DNA from: Pseudomonas japonica
GTDB lineage: Bacteria > Pseudomonadota > Gammaproteobacteria > Pseudomonadales > Pseudomonadaceae
Length of the DNA stretch: 64,000 bases
NCBI RefSeq assembly: GCF_900188455.1
Contig: NZ_FZOL01000004.1
Span: 1-64,000, forward strand
Direction: 5' to 3'
Below, one piece after another: positions 38,398-46,695 of this stretch (positions are counted from its first letter, which is position 1; each line of letters begins with the position of its first letter). A program made the translations under genes and the position numbers. The notes under the pieces were generated by a model that was given only the letters and a program-made list of their open reading frames with translations, had not been told where the DNA came from and searched no databases.

Positions 38398-39009
38398 TCA
38401 AGTACCGCTGTGATACTCACCGAAGAGCCCGGCCGCATCCTTCAACGGGTCGCTCACAGCCTCTGCTTCGTTAGTAGTCCCGCAGACAACGGAGAGCATG
38501 TCATCGTCAATGCCACCCTTGGTGATAGGAACCGTCCCAATCTCGGAGAATACGTACGTGTCAAGAACATGCCCATCATGGGCGAAGTTGACGTCGTATA
38601 GGGGGGCTATTGATTTGTTTTTGCACTTGGCCATAGACAAAGTAACGATGAACTTTCCCCCCGTTTCTCTTTCAACAAGCTTAGTAACAGACGTCTCCCA
38701 GTAAAGAACATTAAGCCCATTTTTTGATGCATAGGATTTAATGACTGAGACATAGGTCGCCCGTCCAGGTCTGTAAGCAACGCGATAAATCGGTGCTGAT
38801 CGCGAGGGGGGCGAAGTGGATTTGCCGAACGCCATCAGCGCCAACACCTGAAAGTCTGATCGGATGGGTTCCGACAGACTTTCAGAAATTTCATTGATCA
38901 CTGTCTGACTGATGCTTATCGGCTGCCTGGGGTACACAGAAGCGGAGACAGATTCGACTACGCCTAATCCGACTATCAAGAATGCAGACAGCAGTGTGAG
39001 GTTGCGCAT
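38398..39009 (-). CDS. Secreted/periplasmic hypothetical protein
   Basis: This ~203-residue protein begins MRNLTLLSAFLIVGLGVVES with cleavage likely after SVSA, so it should leave the cytoplasm. Start ATG 39009 has TAGGA 5 bp upstream; a longer TTG-initiated form would bury the signal peptide. The mature part is rich in beta-strand-like sequence, with an internal VTLSMAKCKNKSIAPLYDVNF segment and two cysteines that could pair. No family is recognised. It directly follows the small gene at 39036-39281. Confidence 0.6.
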   Translation of the reverse strand: MRNLTLLSAFLIVGLGVVESVSASVYPRQPISISQTVINEISESLSEPIRSDFQVLALMAFGKSTSPPSRSAPIYRVAYRPGRATYVSVIKSYASKNGLNVLYWETSVTKLVERETGGKFIVTLSMAKCKNKSIAPLYDVNFAHDGHVLDTYVFSEIGTVPITKGGIDDDMLSVVCGTTNEAEAVSDPLKDAAGLFGEYHSGT

Positions 39010-39035
39010 TTTTTTCCTAAACCGAAAGGGCCAGC

Positions 39036-39281
39036 TCAAGGCAATGAGTTTTGTTTCTCCTGCTCCACGTATTCTGGCGTCTGAGCAATCCCATGCTCGT
39101 CGAACCCGTAGCGCTGAGCGTCGGAGAGAAAGTTAGATAACACAAAACGTAGAAAAGACTCAACTATTCCGAATTCGTACAGTCGCCTTACTGCTCTGGA
39201 TGGGAAACTGCCCAGCACTTGACCAGTAACTTGCATCGATGCTGACCAATCTTTTGCATTCGACGTGACCAGTCTTTGCAT
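39036..39281 (-). CDS. Small hypothetical protein upstream of the secreted protein
   Basis: The 81-residue protein MQRLVTSNAKDWSASMQVTG... ends EYVEQEKQNSLP. The ATG at 39281 has GGAG 7 bp upstream, which favours it over an ATG ten codons earlier. It is probably co-transcribed with the secreted-protein gene 26 bp downstream. No family or membrane segment is evident. Confidence 0.45.
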   Translation of the reverse strand: MQRLVTSNAKDWSASMQVTGQVLGSFPSRAVRRLYEFGIVESFLRFVLSNFLSDAQRYGFDEHGIAQTPEYVEQEKQNSLP

Positions 39282-39884
39282 GTGATAACTCCGAAAGCAG
39301 ATCTGGCACACGGCGTTGAATCAATGCTAGCGTGCTCGCTATATTAGGGCCTAATTGATATTCCATGTTCAGTGAATACACCGGTGAGGCCATCCGCTGC
39401 TGTGTCTAACCAACTTTGGTGAGGTGTCGGTGCCGATTGAACTGGTAACAACTTCAATGCCGCGACTTTCGTACTAATAGTGCTGACGGATGCAGCCTGG
39501 AAACCCGCTTTTAGCCGGGCTGTATCCTCTGCGAAGGACAGCTTTGGGTCGTAGCTGCCGGTTGTGGATGGCTGCTTTCAAGCCAAAGCGGCCGTTCACA
39601 GTGAACACGGACAAATGGCAGGTAAGCGTCTGGCGAAGTAAACTGCTCGATCTCAGCTATAAGGGCGATGGTGCCTAGCTAAAAACTCTGCCACATTTTT
39701 CTGAGAAAACCGGAGCAAGTGAACGCTCGCTCTGGGCCGAGTTGCGACCATCGCTGTGGCGGGTCAATCTTACCTATGTAAGGTGGAGAACCAGGCACGG
39801 GCCAGGGGGCGGCGGGCCAACTGTAGCTCGCAGGGCGACGCCTTCACTAAGCAAGATCATATTCAGCCTGAAACACCGCCCGGC
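39282..39884. other. Intergenic stretch with degenerate Pseudomonas repeat
   Basis: About 600 bp have no supported gene. Around 39522-39596 lies a degenerate copy of a recurrent sequence (AAGGACAGCTTTGGGTCG then CTGCCGGTTG), whose relatives occur near 41684 and 45287 in this window. It looks like scar DNA from earlier insertions. Confidence 0.5.
39534..39551. repeat. AAGGACAGCTTTGGGTCG repeat, copy 1
   Basis: An 18-bp identical copy lies at 45287-45304 and a shorter relative (CCGCTTTGGGTCGA) at 41684. All are in intergenic DNA of the transposon cargo. The surrounding sequence has partial inverted symmetry, but the element is undefined. Confidence 0.6.
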
Positions 39885-40724
39885 CTACTCTCGCTGACCA
39901 TGCGACCTGTAGTGCAGGTGCGACTTTTCAAGCGTGTCCGGATCCATGATCCAATTGTCCAAGTAATTTAAATCCACCACGGGAGCGCCACCGAGGAAGA
40001 TCTTCCCAGACTCTCTGCTTGGCCAATAGATAGCCGTTTGCCGCGAATTCATGTGTTGTGCCACCGTCACAACCTGAGGTGCGCCGCCAATACTCGCTGT
40101 ATTCTCATTGGCCTCGCGCAGCATGTCCCGAATAACTTCGAAAGGCTCCATATTCAAATAGCCCATCACATCTCCGCTCTCATCTGCACGGGGAGAACCG
40201 TATTTCTCGAGTAAAGCCTGTCGAAGCCTCCTGAATCCTTCCTTCCCCATATCTCCAGTAAAACAAACCTTGCCCCGGCCAAAAAAATCCCCGACAGGCC
40301 GATGCTCAAACCGTTTTGATCCCTTCCTAAAGCTTATGACATCGATCATAAACTCCTTCTTGAACCAAGAATACCCTGCCAAGATGAAACCAGTATCTGG
40401 GTTTTTAAGCTCCTTCGGCGCCCCGTGAAAAAACGAGTACATTTCGTTCATAATCTTCAAAACGTAGTTTCTGAAAGCCCCATAATCTTTTATACGTTCA
40501 TGAATCGAACGATTCCCCCTGATGGCCTCGGTAATCTGATGTATAACAGGGTAGGCAAAGAACGTATCACCCGAATAAGCAATCAGCGAATCAGACCGAG
40601 GCAATTGAATGATCTTTGGGCTACAGTCCAGTGAGCCATAGCCTGATAACCTACTGTCAGAGGCGATAACCAGCTCCTCAGCCCCTAGCTGAGTTCTTCG
40701 GACCCATGCACTTACTACAGTCAC
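39885..40724 (-). CDS. Proteasome-beta/HslV-like Ntn hydrolase homologue
   Basis: With the start placed at GTG 40724 (GGGGG 5 bp upstream), the protein reads M-TVVSAWVRR, then ELVIASDSRLSG, a PKI lysine and LIAYSGDTFFAYP. This lines up with the N-terminus of HslV and proteasome beta subunits (TTIVSVRR..., GDGQ..., K33, AGGTADAF). After Met removal, Thr1 would be the nucleophile, with D and K in the expected places. The 279-residue length exceeds HslV by ~100 residues, so the C-terminal half is an extra domain. No unfoldase is adjacent. Activity is inferred, not shown. Confidence 0.6.
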   Translation of the reverse strand: MTVVSAWVRRTQLGAEELVIASDSRLSGYGSLDCSPKIIQLPRSDSLIAYSGDTFFAYPVIHQITEAIRGNRSIHERIKDYGAFRNYVLKIMNEMYSFFHGAPKELKNPDTGFILAGYSWFKKEFMIDVISFRKGSKRFEHRPVGDFFGRGKVCFTGDMGKEGFRRLRQALLEKYGSPRADESGDVMGYLNMEPFEVIRDMLREANENTASIGGAPQVVTVAQHMNSRQTAIYWPSRESGKIFLGGAPVVDLNYLDNWIMDPDTLEKSHLHYRSHGQRE

Positions 40725-40749
40725 CGCAACCCCCAATCATCGGTTATTA

Positions 40750-41031
40750 CTAAAAATCTGTATATTTTGATTTTATCTTACACTCGCTGCCAAGTGTCTG
40801 TATTTTCGACTCAAGCCAAGCCAGCAGCAAGCCGCTTGAGCGCGATTTGCAGCGGACGAACGCAGAAAATGGCGCTACCACCCTATTGCGGTAAGTTACT
40901 AGGTACTTGCTAATCACGTTGACATTGATGCCGTGGCTGATAGTGGCGCTGGAAACCGTGGCGCCAGGTTGCAGGCATTTCTGCACGACTTGGGCCTTGA
41001 AAGATTTGGGGTAAGAGCTTCGTTGGCGCAT
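40750..41031 (-). pseudogene. IS66-type OrfA (TnpA) remnant
   Basis: The N-terminal ~60 residues (MRQRSSYPKSFKAQVVQKCL, then GATVSSATISHGINVNVISKYLVTYRNR) match the helix-turn-helix of the IS66 accessory protein. The conserved C-terminal part is missing, and the frame runs on into unrelated sequence. No OrfB or transposase gene follows, so this is a dead fragment. Confidence 0.7.
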
Positions 41032-41060
41032 GAGAATCCTAACGAGAAAGAGGCGGCCTG

Positions 41061-41552
41061 GTGAGGGCTGAAACCATTGTGGGGCGACGGCTGTGGCTCT
41101 GGCAGATGAGGAGGCAGCTTACCGAAACGCTCGGTAAGCTGCCCCGCCACAAGTGGACCATCCTGCATGCCCCCAATGGCATGTCGTGGCCTACATCCGA
41201 CAATCCCCTCATACGTCTCAATTTTCAAAGTGCTCAGAAGTATGACTTTGGCGGCGGGTGGGGTGTCAAAAATGGAGACATACTCATCCCACTAAGCCCT
41301 AAGCATCTGCTCTACACATGCATCGATACCAAGGTTAGGCCATGTGGTACCACCCTGGATATCAAGACGGCCTGCTTAATTCAGAAGATCATCATCGAGC
41401 ACGCTGATCGCTACGTTCTCGCCCGCGTCCCGAGTGACGTGCATAAGGTACGACGAAGGTTTGTGTGCGCAGAAACGTTCAAGAATGAGCTATCTGCATG
41501 GCAAAACTGGCATGCAGATCAGTGCGAGGCTGAAAGAGAAATGCAGAGGTGA
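41061..41552 (+). pseudogene. 3' part of a DUF4238-like gene
   Basis: From about residue 30 the 163-residue frame (WTILHAPNGMSWPTSDNPLI, then FGGGWGVKNGDILIPLSPKHLLYTCI) matches the C-terminal half of DUF4238 proteins, which normally run to about 270-300 residues. The first 30 codons are read from DNA with a perfect hairpin (41113-41143) and do not look native. No ribosome-binding site is seen. The 5' half has probably been deleted, beside the IS66 remnant. Confidence 0.6.
41113..41143. repeat. Perfect 12-bp inverted repeat hairpin
   Basis: GGCAGCTTACCG and CGGTAAGCTGCC are separated by 7 bases. It lies at the join between IS-remnant DNA and the DUF4238-like fragment, and may be a leftover mobile-element end. 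Confidence 0.7.
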
Positions 41553-41860
41553 ATGGGCCGGAATTGGGTAGTTCAAGTCTTTGCAGACCTAGCTTGGCCA
41601 AAGATTGATTCGTGTGTACGAGCCAGCGATGCAATTGTCGGAGAGGTGCTCCGTCATCTGCTCGGTTACCCCGGATCGAATAACCGCTTTGGGTCGACAG
41701 CGGCTAATCGCGCATGACCGCTTTCGGCCAAAAGCTGCCTGTCGTAGCAGGCTGGGACTGGCCAATAGCGGATTGTACCGCTCTGGTTTAGCAGGCTTCC
41801 TTTGAAGCTGCGTGTACCTACGAAACTAGGGGCGATTCAGAGTGGGCCAGGTGGAGTGAT
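41553..41860. other. Intergenic stretch with degenerate repeat
   Basis: About 300 bp without a supported gene. Positions 41684-41763 carry CCGCTTTGGGTCGA followed by CTGCCTGTCG, related to the copies near 39534 and 45287. Directly to the right the base composition drops. Confidence 0.5.
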
Positions 41861-42352
41861 TCACTTGTGATCTGCAATTTTGAGTTCGGACATGAGCTCA
41901 CGATGATGTGGGGCTAATTTGGCAATTTCATCTATTGCACTCTCGCGACTTATTGAACGTGCATGCTCCATTGTTACCTGTGATGCCCAGCTACTAAGAC
42001 TCTCGGTGTTTAAGGTGTGTCTGCCATTTCCACTATGTACTTCCGTAATGCGAGCTAATGCATCAGCAGGAAGCTCTGCTGATAGGCAGATTAAATATGG
42101 CAGAATATCATGGCTCACATAGGTCACCTTCCCTCTAACCAATTTACAAACAAGTATTTGGGGCGAGTCGCGCAGCTTAGTTAGGGTGTTATAAATCGCG
42201 GATGAATTTGGCAGTGCCCACCAGCCACCTTTGAAATTTCCTCCTGTTATAAAATCGACCACGGAAGGCAGTTTGGTTCTTGCGGACTCCATCACCACCT
42301 TTTCGCGGAAGACAAATTGCCTGATTTTATTCTGGGAAGTTACATAGGTCAT
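41861..42352 (-). CDS. Conserved hypothetical protein, third gene of the peroxidase operon
   Basis: The 163-residue protein (MTYVTSQNKIRQFVFREKVV...) contains GGWWALPNSSAIYNTLTKLRDSPQILVCKLVRGKVTYV, a segment like one found in widespread proteobacterial proteins of unknown function. AGGGGC lies 6 bp before the ATG. It starts 21 bp after the di-haem peroxidase gene, so it is probably translated from the same message. No catalytic motif is apparent. It is AT-richer than the chromosome. Confidence 0.6.
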   Translation of the reverse strand: MTYVTSQNKIRQFVFREKVVMESARTKLPSVVDFITGGNFKGGWWALPNSSAIYNTLTKLRDSPQILVCKLVRGKVTYVSHDILPYLICLSAELPADALARITEVHSGNGRHTLNTESLSSWASQVTMEHARSISRESAIDEIAKLAPHHRELMSELKIADHK

Positions 42353-42373
42353 CGCTTGCCCCTAAATGATATT

Positions 42374-43444
42374 TCATTTATTCGCTAGCTCGTCATTTAA
42401 TAGATTTTTGTCTGTCAGGCTTTTCAAAAACATTACAATAGCTTGGACTTCATCGTCGCTCAAATATAGTGGCCTGATGCCTGGGGCAAGGTTGGGATTT
42501 TTAATTCCTCCTTTGTTATAAAACTCAACAACATCCTGTAGGGTCGACAAGCTTCCATCATGCATATATGGTGGTGTAAGTTCGATATTTCTAAGCATGG
42601 GAGTTTTAAATGCGCCCCAATCTTCCATTTTCCGTGTTACCCAATAACGACCAGTGTCTTTCATTTTTCCATTTTCATAACCCACACCTAGATTGTGGAA
42701 TCTAAAGTCTGAGAATACTGCAAACCCGCCGCCAAGGGAGTTCACTGAAGGGTGGAAGATATCATGGCAGTTAATGCAGCTGGCTTTGCCGATAAAAATT
42801 TCATAGCCACGTTGCTCTTGTTTGGTAATGGCTTCGCGGTTTCCTTTAAATAAGTAGTCATCGAATCTTGAGTCTCCTGAAACAAGCGAGCGTTGATAAG
42901 AAGCTAGGGCTTCAGCGATTGCTTTGCTGTCAATCGATCTGCCAAACGCATCTTCAAAAAGTCCTTGATAATCCGGGAGGCTTTCGATTTTTGATATCGC
43001 CTCATCAATTGTTATTCCCATATCGTTATCTTGTGAGAAAGGCTGTGAGACTTGGATCTCTAGTGAGCTGAACCTTCCGTCCCAGCCAAGACTTGGTAAG
43101 TAGCCTGTATTGAAAACGGAGGGGGCATTTCGCTCAAGATTTTTGCCATGAGCACTGAAGCTTACTGTCCTATTTTCTGCGAAGCCGAGAGTTGGATCAT
43201 GGCAAGTTGAGCAACTTAATACAGAGTCATGAGAGAGTCGACGGTCAAAGAATAGCTTTTTTCCAAGCGAGATTTTACGTTCAGTCAGAGGGTTATTATT
43301 TGGAATATCTGGCTCTATCAATCCAGACGGGATTTTGAGGATAAATTGATCTTGACCCTGCGCCGTATATGCATCTACAGAAGTCATAACAAGAGAGCTT
43401 AGTGCCGTTATGACGGGAAAGGTTTTTTTTAACGAAATGCTCAT
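42374..43444 (-). CDS. Di-haem cytochrome c peroxidase / MauG family
   Basis: This 356-residue exported protein has a signal peptide (FPVITALSSLVMTSVDAYTA) and two haem-binding motifs, CSTCH at 78-82 and CINCH at 223-227. Family features include SLGKKLFFDRRLS, APSVFNTGYLPSLGWDGR, FKTPMLRNIELTPPYMHDGS and a C-terminal LSDDEVQAIVMFLKSL. Members reduce peroxide or oxidise protein side chains in the periplasm. Its ATG overlaps the stop of the preceding gene (ATGA). The gene is AT-rich compared with the core genome, pointing to transfer from another lineage. Confidence 0.88.
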   Translation of the reverse strand: MSISLKKTFPVITALSSLVMTSVDAYTAQGQDQFILKIPSGLIEPDIPNNNPLTERKISLGKKLFFDRRLSHDSVLSCSTCHDPTLGFAENRTVSFSAHGKNLERNAPSVFNTGYLPSLGWDGRFSSLEIQVSQPFSQDNDMGITIDEAISKIESLPDYQGLFEDAFGRSIDSKAIAEALASYQRSLVSGDSRFDDYLFKGNREAITKQEQRGYEIFIGKASCINCHDIFHPSVNSLGGGFAVFSDFRFHNLGVGYENGKMKDTGRYWVTRKMEDWGAFKTPMLRNIELTPPYMHDGSLSTLQDVVEFYNKGGIKNPNLAPGIRPLYLSDDEVQAIVMFLKSLTDKNLLNDELANK

Positions 43445-44979
43445 CTCGACTTGACCTCAATGGTTGTCATATTGAGCATTTTATCGATATCAGTATCTAG
43501 TCTTTTGATTTTTGAGGTGGATACTTTATTGAAATCTAAATCTATGTCTCTAATCCTTTCTAGGTCGGCAAGAACTTCTTGCTTTCTGTCTGGGCCAATG
43601 CCCAACTCTTTCAGACGAGCAGGGTCGACACCTACTGCATTGGGTTTTGAGAAGTCAATAGACTTCAACTCGACTCCTTTGGCTTCTAGTTTTTTTAGGT
43701 TTTGTTGGATTTTTTGGAGCTGATCAATCTCAAATATTGGATTTTTTTGCGTTCTGGGGAAAACATATGCATTTTGTAATAGCTCGTCTGCCCCCGGGGG
43801 AGCGACGAATGAAGACGCGTCAGTGGGTATTATCGTTGCAGCATTTCCTGCTGTATCAAATGCAGTAAATCTTAACTGAATGGTAGTGTCTTTCCTGAAA
43901 GGGCCTATTACTGTTTCAAAAAGAGTTGGCCTGACAAAATTTCCTACCTTATAGTTGTGAGCCTTCCTTGCCCAGGTTTTTCCTCCATCAACAGAGAACT
44001 CTGAGGAGACCCCTGTTGCCTCTAATATTCCAGATCCTTGGTCTGAAACTAGAGCTTGAATAGCCAGCCTTCCATCATCAAGTGACACTAAGCGATAGTC
44101 TGTTACCACAGGCGGGATGGTGTCGAACACCTGAAACCATTCATTCTGTAAGAAGATGGAGTTATCTTTTGTGTCCACCAAGCTGATTCTTGACTCGAGG
44201 AATGCGCCATCTAATATTTTTTCTGGGGCGTTAAGAGTCAAAGCTCCGCTAACGGTTTCGCCAGGCTTTAATGTGAAAGTAGTATCAAGCGGCGGTATTC
44301 CTGCTATTTCCCAATTTTCCGGGTAGGAAGAGTGCTCGAACATGAACCGAAGATTCTTCTCAGTATCACCATGGTTTGTAAATGTGTAATTGTATGCGTT
44401 AAGTTTTTTGGGGTTAACACGAAACGGGATGTTCCAGGACTTCGTTTTTCTGTTGTCTAGTAGGTTTGCGTCTTCTGCATTAACCGTTTCAACGGTTGCT
44501 TCAACATGATATCTAGTCCGGGCTATATCAAATCTGTCTATTAAGGCGTTTAGCCCCCATTCGGCCTTCATTCTTAAAACCTTCCCTTCTTTGCCCCCTC
44601 GATCATACGCAGGGATTCTTATTCTCTTCTGATCTTCAGGTGGTTCTAAATGAAGTAAGTTTTTTCCGGACTCGCTAAGAATGTTTACAGTTACTTTTCC
44701 CTCACCTGCTTCGCTTCCCTTATTGATTACTCTGACCTCAACTTCCTCTACTTGGTTGGCATTTCTCCACGCAATAGATACCCCCGGTCTGCTGCCAGCA
44801 CTAACACCATCGGAAGTTAGTAGCTTAGCTCCAGGATGGGGACTGACCTCATGAGACGACCAAGCATTAGGTCTCTTATATGTCTCATCGTCTGCAATTC
44901 CTAGGTCGACTGACGATAGACAGATGGATGGAGTAGAGTAAAAGACTAATGCTATTAATGTGTGCAATGGCTTGGTCAT
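43441..44979 (-). CDS. Secreted Ig-like protein paired with the di-haem peroxidase
   Basis: This ~512-residue protein is exported (MTKPLHTLIALVFYSTPSIC, cleavage near CLSSV). Start ATG 44979 is preferred over an upstream ATG at 45039, because it carries the signal peptide and GGGA 6 bp upstream. Two or three Ig-like beta-sandwich stretches follow (ANQVEEVEVRVINKGSEAGE, FTLKPGETVSGALTLNAP, IPPVVTDYRLVSLDDGRLAI), then a helical Lys-rich tail (LQKIQQNLKKLEAKGVEL). Overlap with the peroxidase gene suggests a functional pair: it may be the peroxidase's substrate or anchoring partner. No database family is recognised. Confidence 0.65.
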   Translation of the reverse strand: MTKPLHTLIALVFYSTPSICLSSVDLGIADDETYKRPNAWSSHEVSPHPGAKLLTSDGVSAGSRPGVSIAWRNANQVEEVEVRVINKGSEAGEGKVTVNILSESGKNLLHLEPPEDQKRIRIPAYDRGGKEGKVLRMKAEWGLNALIDRFDIARTRYHVEATVETVNAEDANLLDNRKTKSWNIPFRVNPKKLNAYNYTFTNHGDTEKNLRFMFEHSSYPENWEIAGIPPLDTTFTLKPGETVSGALTLNAPEKILDGAFLESRISLVDTKDNSIFLQNEWFQVFDTIPPVVTDYRLVSLDDGRLAIQALVSDQGSGILEATGVSSEFSVDGGKTWARKAHNYKVGNFVRPTLFETVIGPFRKDTTIQLRFTAFDTAGNAATIIPTDASSFVAPPGADELLQNAYVFPRTQKNPIFEIDQLQKIQQNLKKLEAKGVELKSIDFSKPNAVGVDPARLKELGIGPDRKQEVLADLERIRDIDLDFNKVSTSKIKRLDTDIDKMLNMTTIEVKSR

Positions 44980-45789
44980 ATATGTTCCCGCATCTTGATT
45001 TGTACAGACTATTGCTCGCCTTTCGATGTTGGCTTTCAAATGGGAAATATTAGTAGCTAAATATGCGGGGCTTGCCGATCTTCTTATAATTTTTATCTAT
45101 AATCGTTATTCCGAATGGCCAGATTACTGAGTCAGCTTTATAAATTTCCTGGTATGGTCATGGCCAATGGGAGGAAGTTAGGTATCGTTAGTTGGATTTG
45201 GCGTCGTTTGTCCAAAATGCAACGGAGTCCGCTTCGCTTAGACCCTGAGTGGGGTGTCTGCTATTGGCCGACTGCTGCCCTTTGCAAAGGACAGCTTTGG
45301 GTCGATTCCTGCCGATTGAGGCGTACCGGTGCTCTGGTCACATCCAATGCGAATGGCTAGTCAAGTCGAATGAAAACAGGTGGCTAAGTGGGATGCAAAC
45401 GCTTGATCAAGTCAGGTGCAATTTCGCAACAAGGGTCGCAGCCGTATGTTCGGCAATCGGCTTACCGAAATCGAGCCGATCAAGGAGACGGTGGCTAGAT
45501 GTGAGCTACATCGATGCATCCAAGTTGACCGCTGGGCGTTGAGACCATTCGATGCATGAGCTCGATGGGCGCGTGTCGTCAATCAGCCGCAACCGCGTAC
45601 GTCAGCGGAATATCCGTGCTCAACCTAGGCACACGGCGCGACTAAGCAGGGCAGCAATGGATGAAAGACGCTTGCTTCGGATCCCGAGAGTGAGCAATCT
45701 TGGCAAAAGGCTAGCATTGACGCTGCCGCAGGTGCTCCGGAGGGATTGGTCTCTCTGCGAGTCAGACCCATATTGGCAAAGGATGCTCC
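44980..45789. other. Intergenic region left of the PRTase-ORC locus
   Basis: About 800 bp hold no convincing gene; open frames at 45249-45542 and 45552-45917 lack ribosome sites, and the second overlaps the next gene. The AAGGACAGCTTTGGGTCG repeat recurs at 45287-45304. GC content rises sharply across this stretch, marking the join between the AT-rich peroxidase block and the defence-like block. Confidence 0.5.
45287..45304. repeat. AAGGACAGCTTTGGGTCG repeat, copy 2
   Basis: Identical over 18 bp to 39534-39551. It lies at the boundary between cargo blocks. Confidence 0.6.
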
Positions 45790-46695
45790 ATGCCCTTCCA
45801 CGTCCCCGAAAGGCATTACTCCCTTTACAGCGAAGTCGAGCGTCGTTTCAAAGGCATGCTGCAGCGAGGGGTGATCACCAGCACCGAGGAGTCCACCCTC
45901 GACCGTTGGCTCGATAACTTCCAAAGTGATGAAGAACTTTATTTCGCTGCCCGCGTCCTGGAGCGGCTGATTTTCCGCTCGCAAAGCATGATTGAAAGCT
46001 CGATCGACCAGTTGCTGCATTGCGTGCTTCCTGCCTACCTCCGTCAACGAAAACTCTATTCGCACTCGAGTATCGAGGCGTTCTTGGAGGCATTGAGTAA
46101 GCCCGACTCGTCCTATCCCTTGCGTTTTGTCGGAGTCGACGGCCAAAAGGCTTCGGACACCGGGAAAAGTGGTGCTGTCATAATCCGCCACTACAAGCGA
46201 CACGCCGGCATCAACAAGGTCCTCACTTGCCGGCCGGACAGGCTACATCCGTTGCCTGAGCAGGTTAAGTGCCTTGTGTTTGTCGATGACATGTTGGGGA
46301 CGGGTAAGCAGTTCAATGACTTTTTACGAGATAACAAGCTGGAAGATCTTAAAGACGTGCACATGGTGTACTGCCCATTCGTAGCTTTCCAGGACGGCAT
46401 CAAAGCTCTCGAGAAATTCCCTCAACTGACGGTACTTCCCATAGAGGTGCTGGAGGGGCGTCATAGGTTCTTCAGTGAGTCGCTAAAGACACCGGGCCTG
46501 TGGGCAATCGATGATGCCAATACCGCTGCGGACGCGCGTGCTTTCTACGACCAGTTGACCAGAGACAAAGGCATTCCGCCAACCACGAGGCACGGGCTGG
46601 AACTTGTGCTCGGATTCGAGCATTCCACACCCAACAATTCGCTGTCCCTGCTGTGGGCGGGATCGGACAACTGGACCCCTTTGTTCAAGAGATGA
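45790..46695 (+). CDS. Phosphoribosyltransferase-like protein of a predicted conflict system
   Basis: This 301-residue protein has a helical N-terminal half (about 1-105) and a PRTase-fold half with the PRPP-loop-like CLVFVDDMLGTGKQF (161-175). The C-terminus GFEHSTPNNSLSLLWAGSDNWTPLF is typical of the PRTase-CE type named in computational surveys of prokaryotic conflict systems. AAAGGA lies 6 bp before the ATG. Its stop overlaps the start of the ORC-like ATPase gene (ATGA), so both are made together. A role in sensing or modifying a nucleotide is inferred; no base-salvage partner genes are near. Confidence 0.65.
   Translation: MPFHVPERHYSLYSEVERRFKGMLQRGVITSTEESTLDRWLDNFQSDEELYFAARVLERLIFRSQSMIESSIDQLLHCVLPAYLRQRKLYSHSSIEAFLEALSKPDSSYPLRFVGVDGQKASDTGKSGAVIIRHYKRHAGINKVLTCRPDRLHPLPEQVKCLVFVDDMLGTGKQFNDFLRDNKLEDLKDVHMVYCPFVAFQDGIKALEKFPQLTVLPIEVLEGRHRFFSESLKTPGLWAIDDANTAADARAFYDQLTRDKGIPPTTRHGLELVLGFEHSTPNNSLSLLWAGSDNWTPLFKR

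Noticed and set aside
45249..45917. Small + strand frames left of the PRTase gene
   Set aside because: No ribosome sites, no family, and the second overlaps the well-supported PRTase start by over 100 bp.
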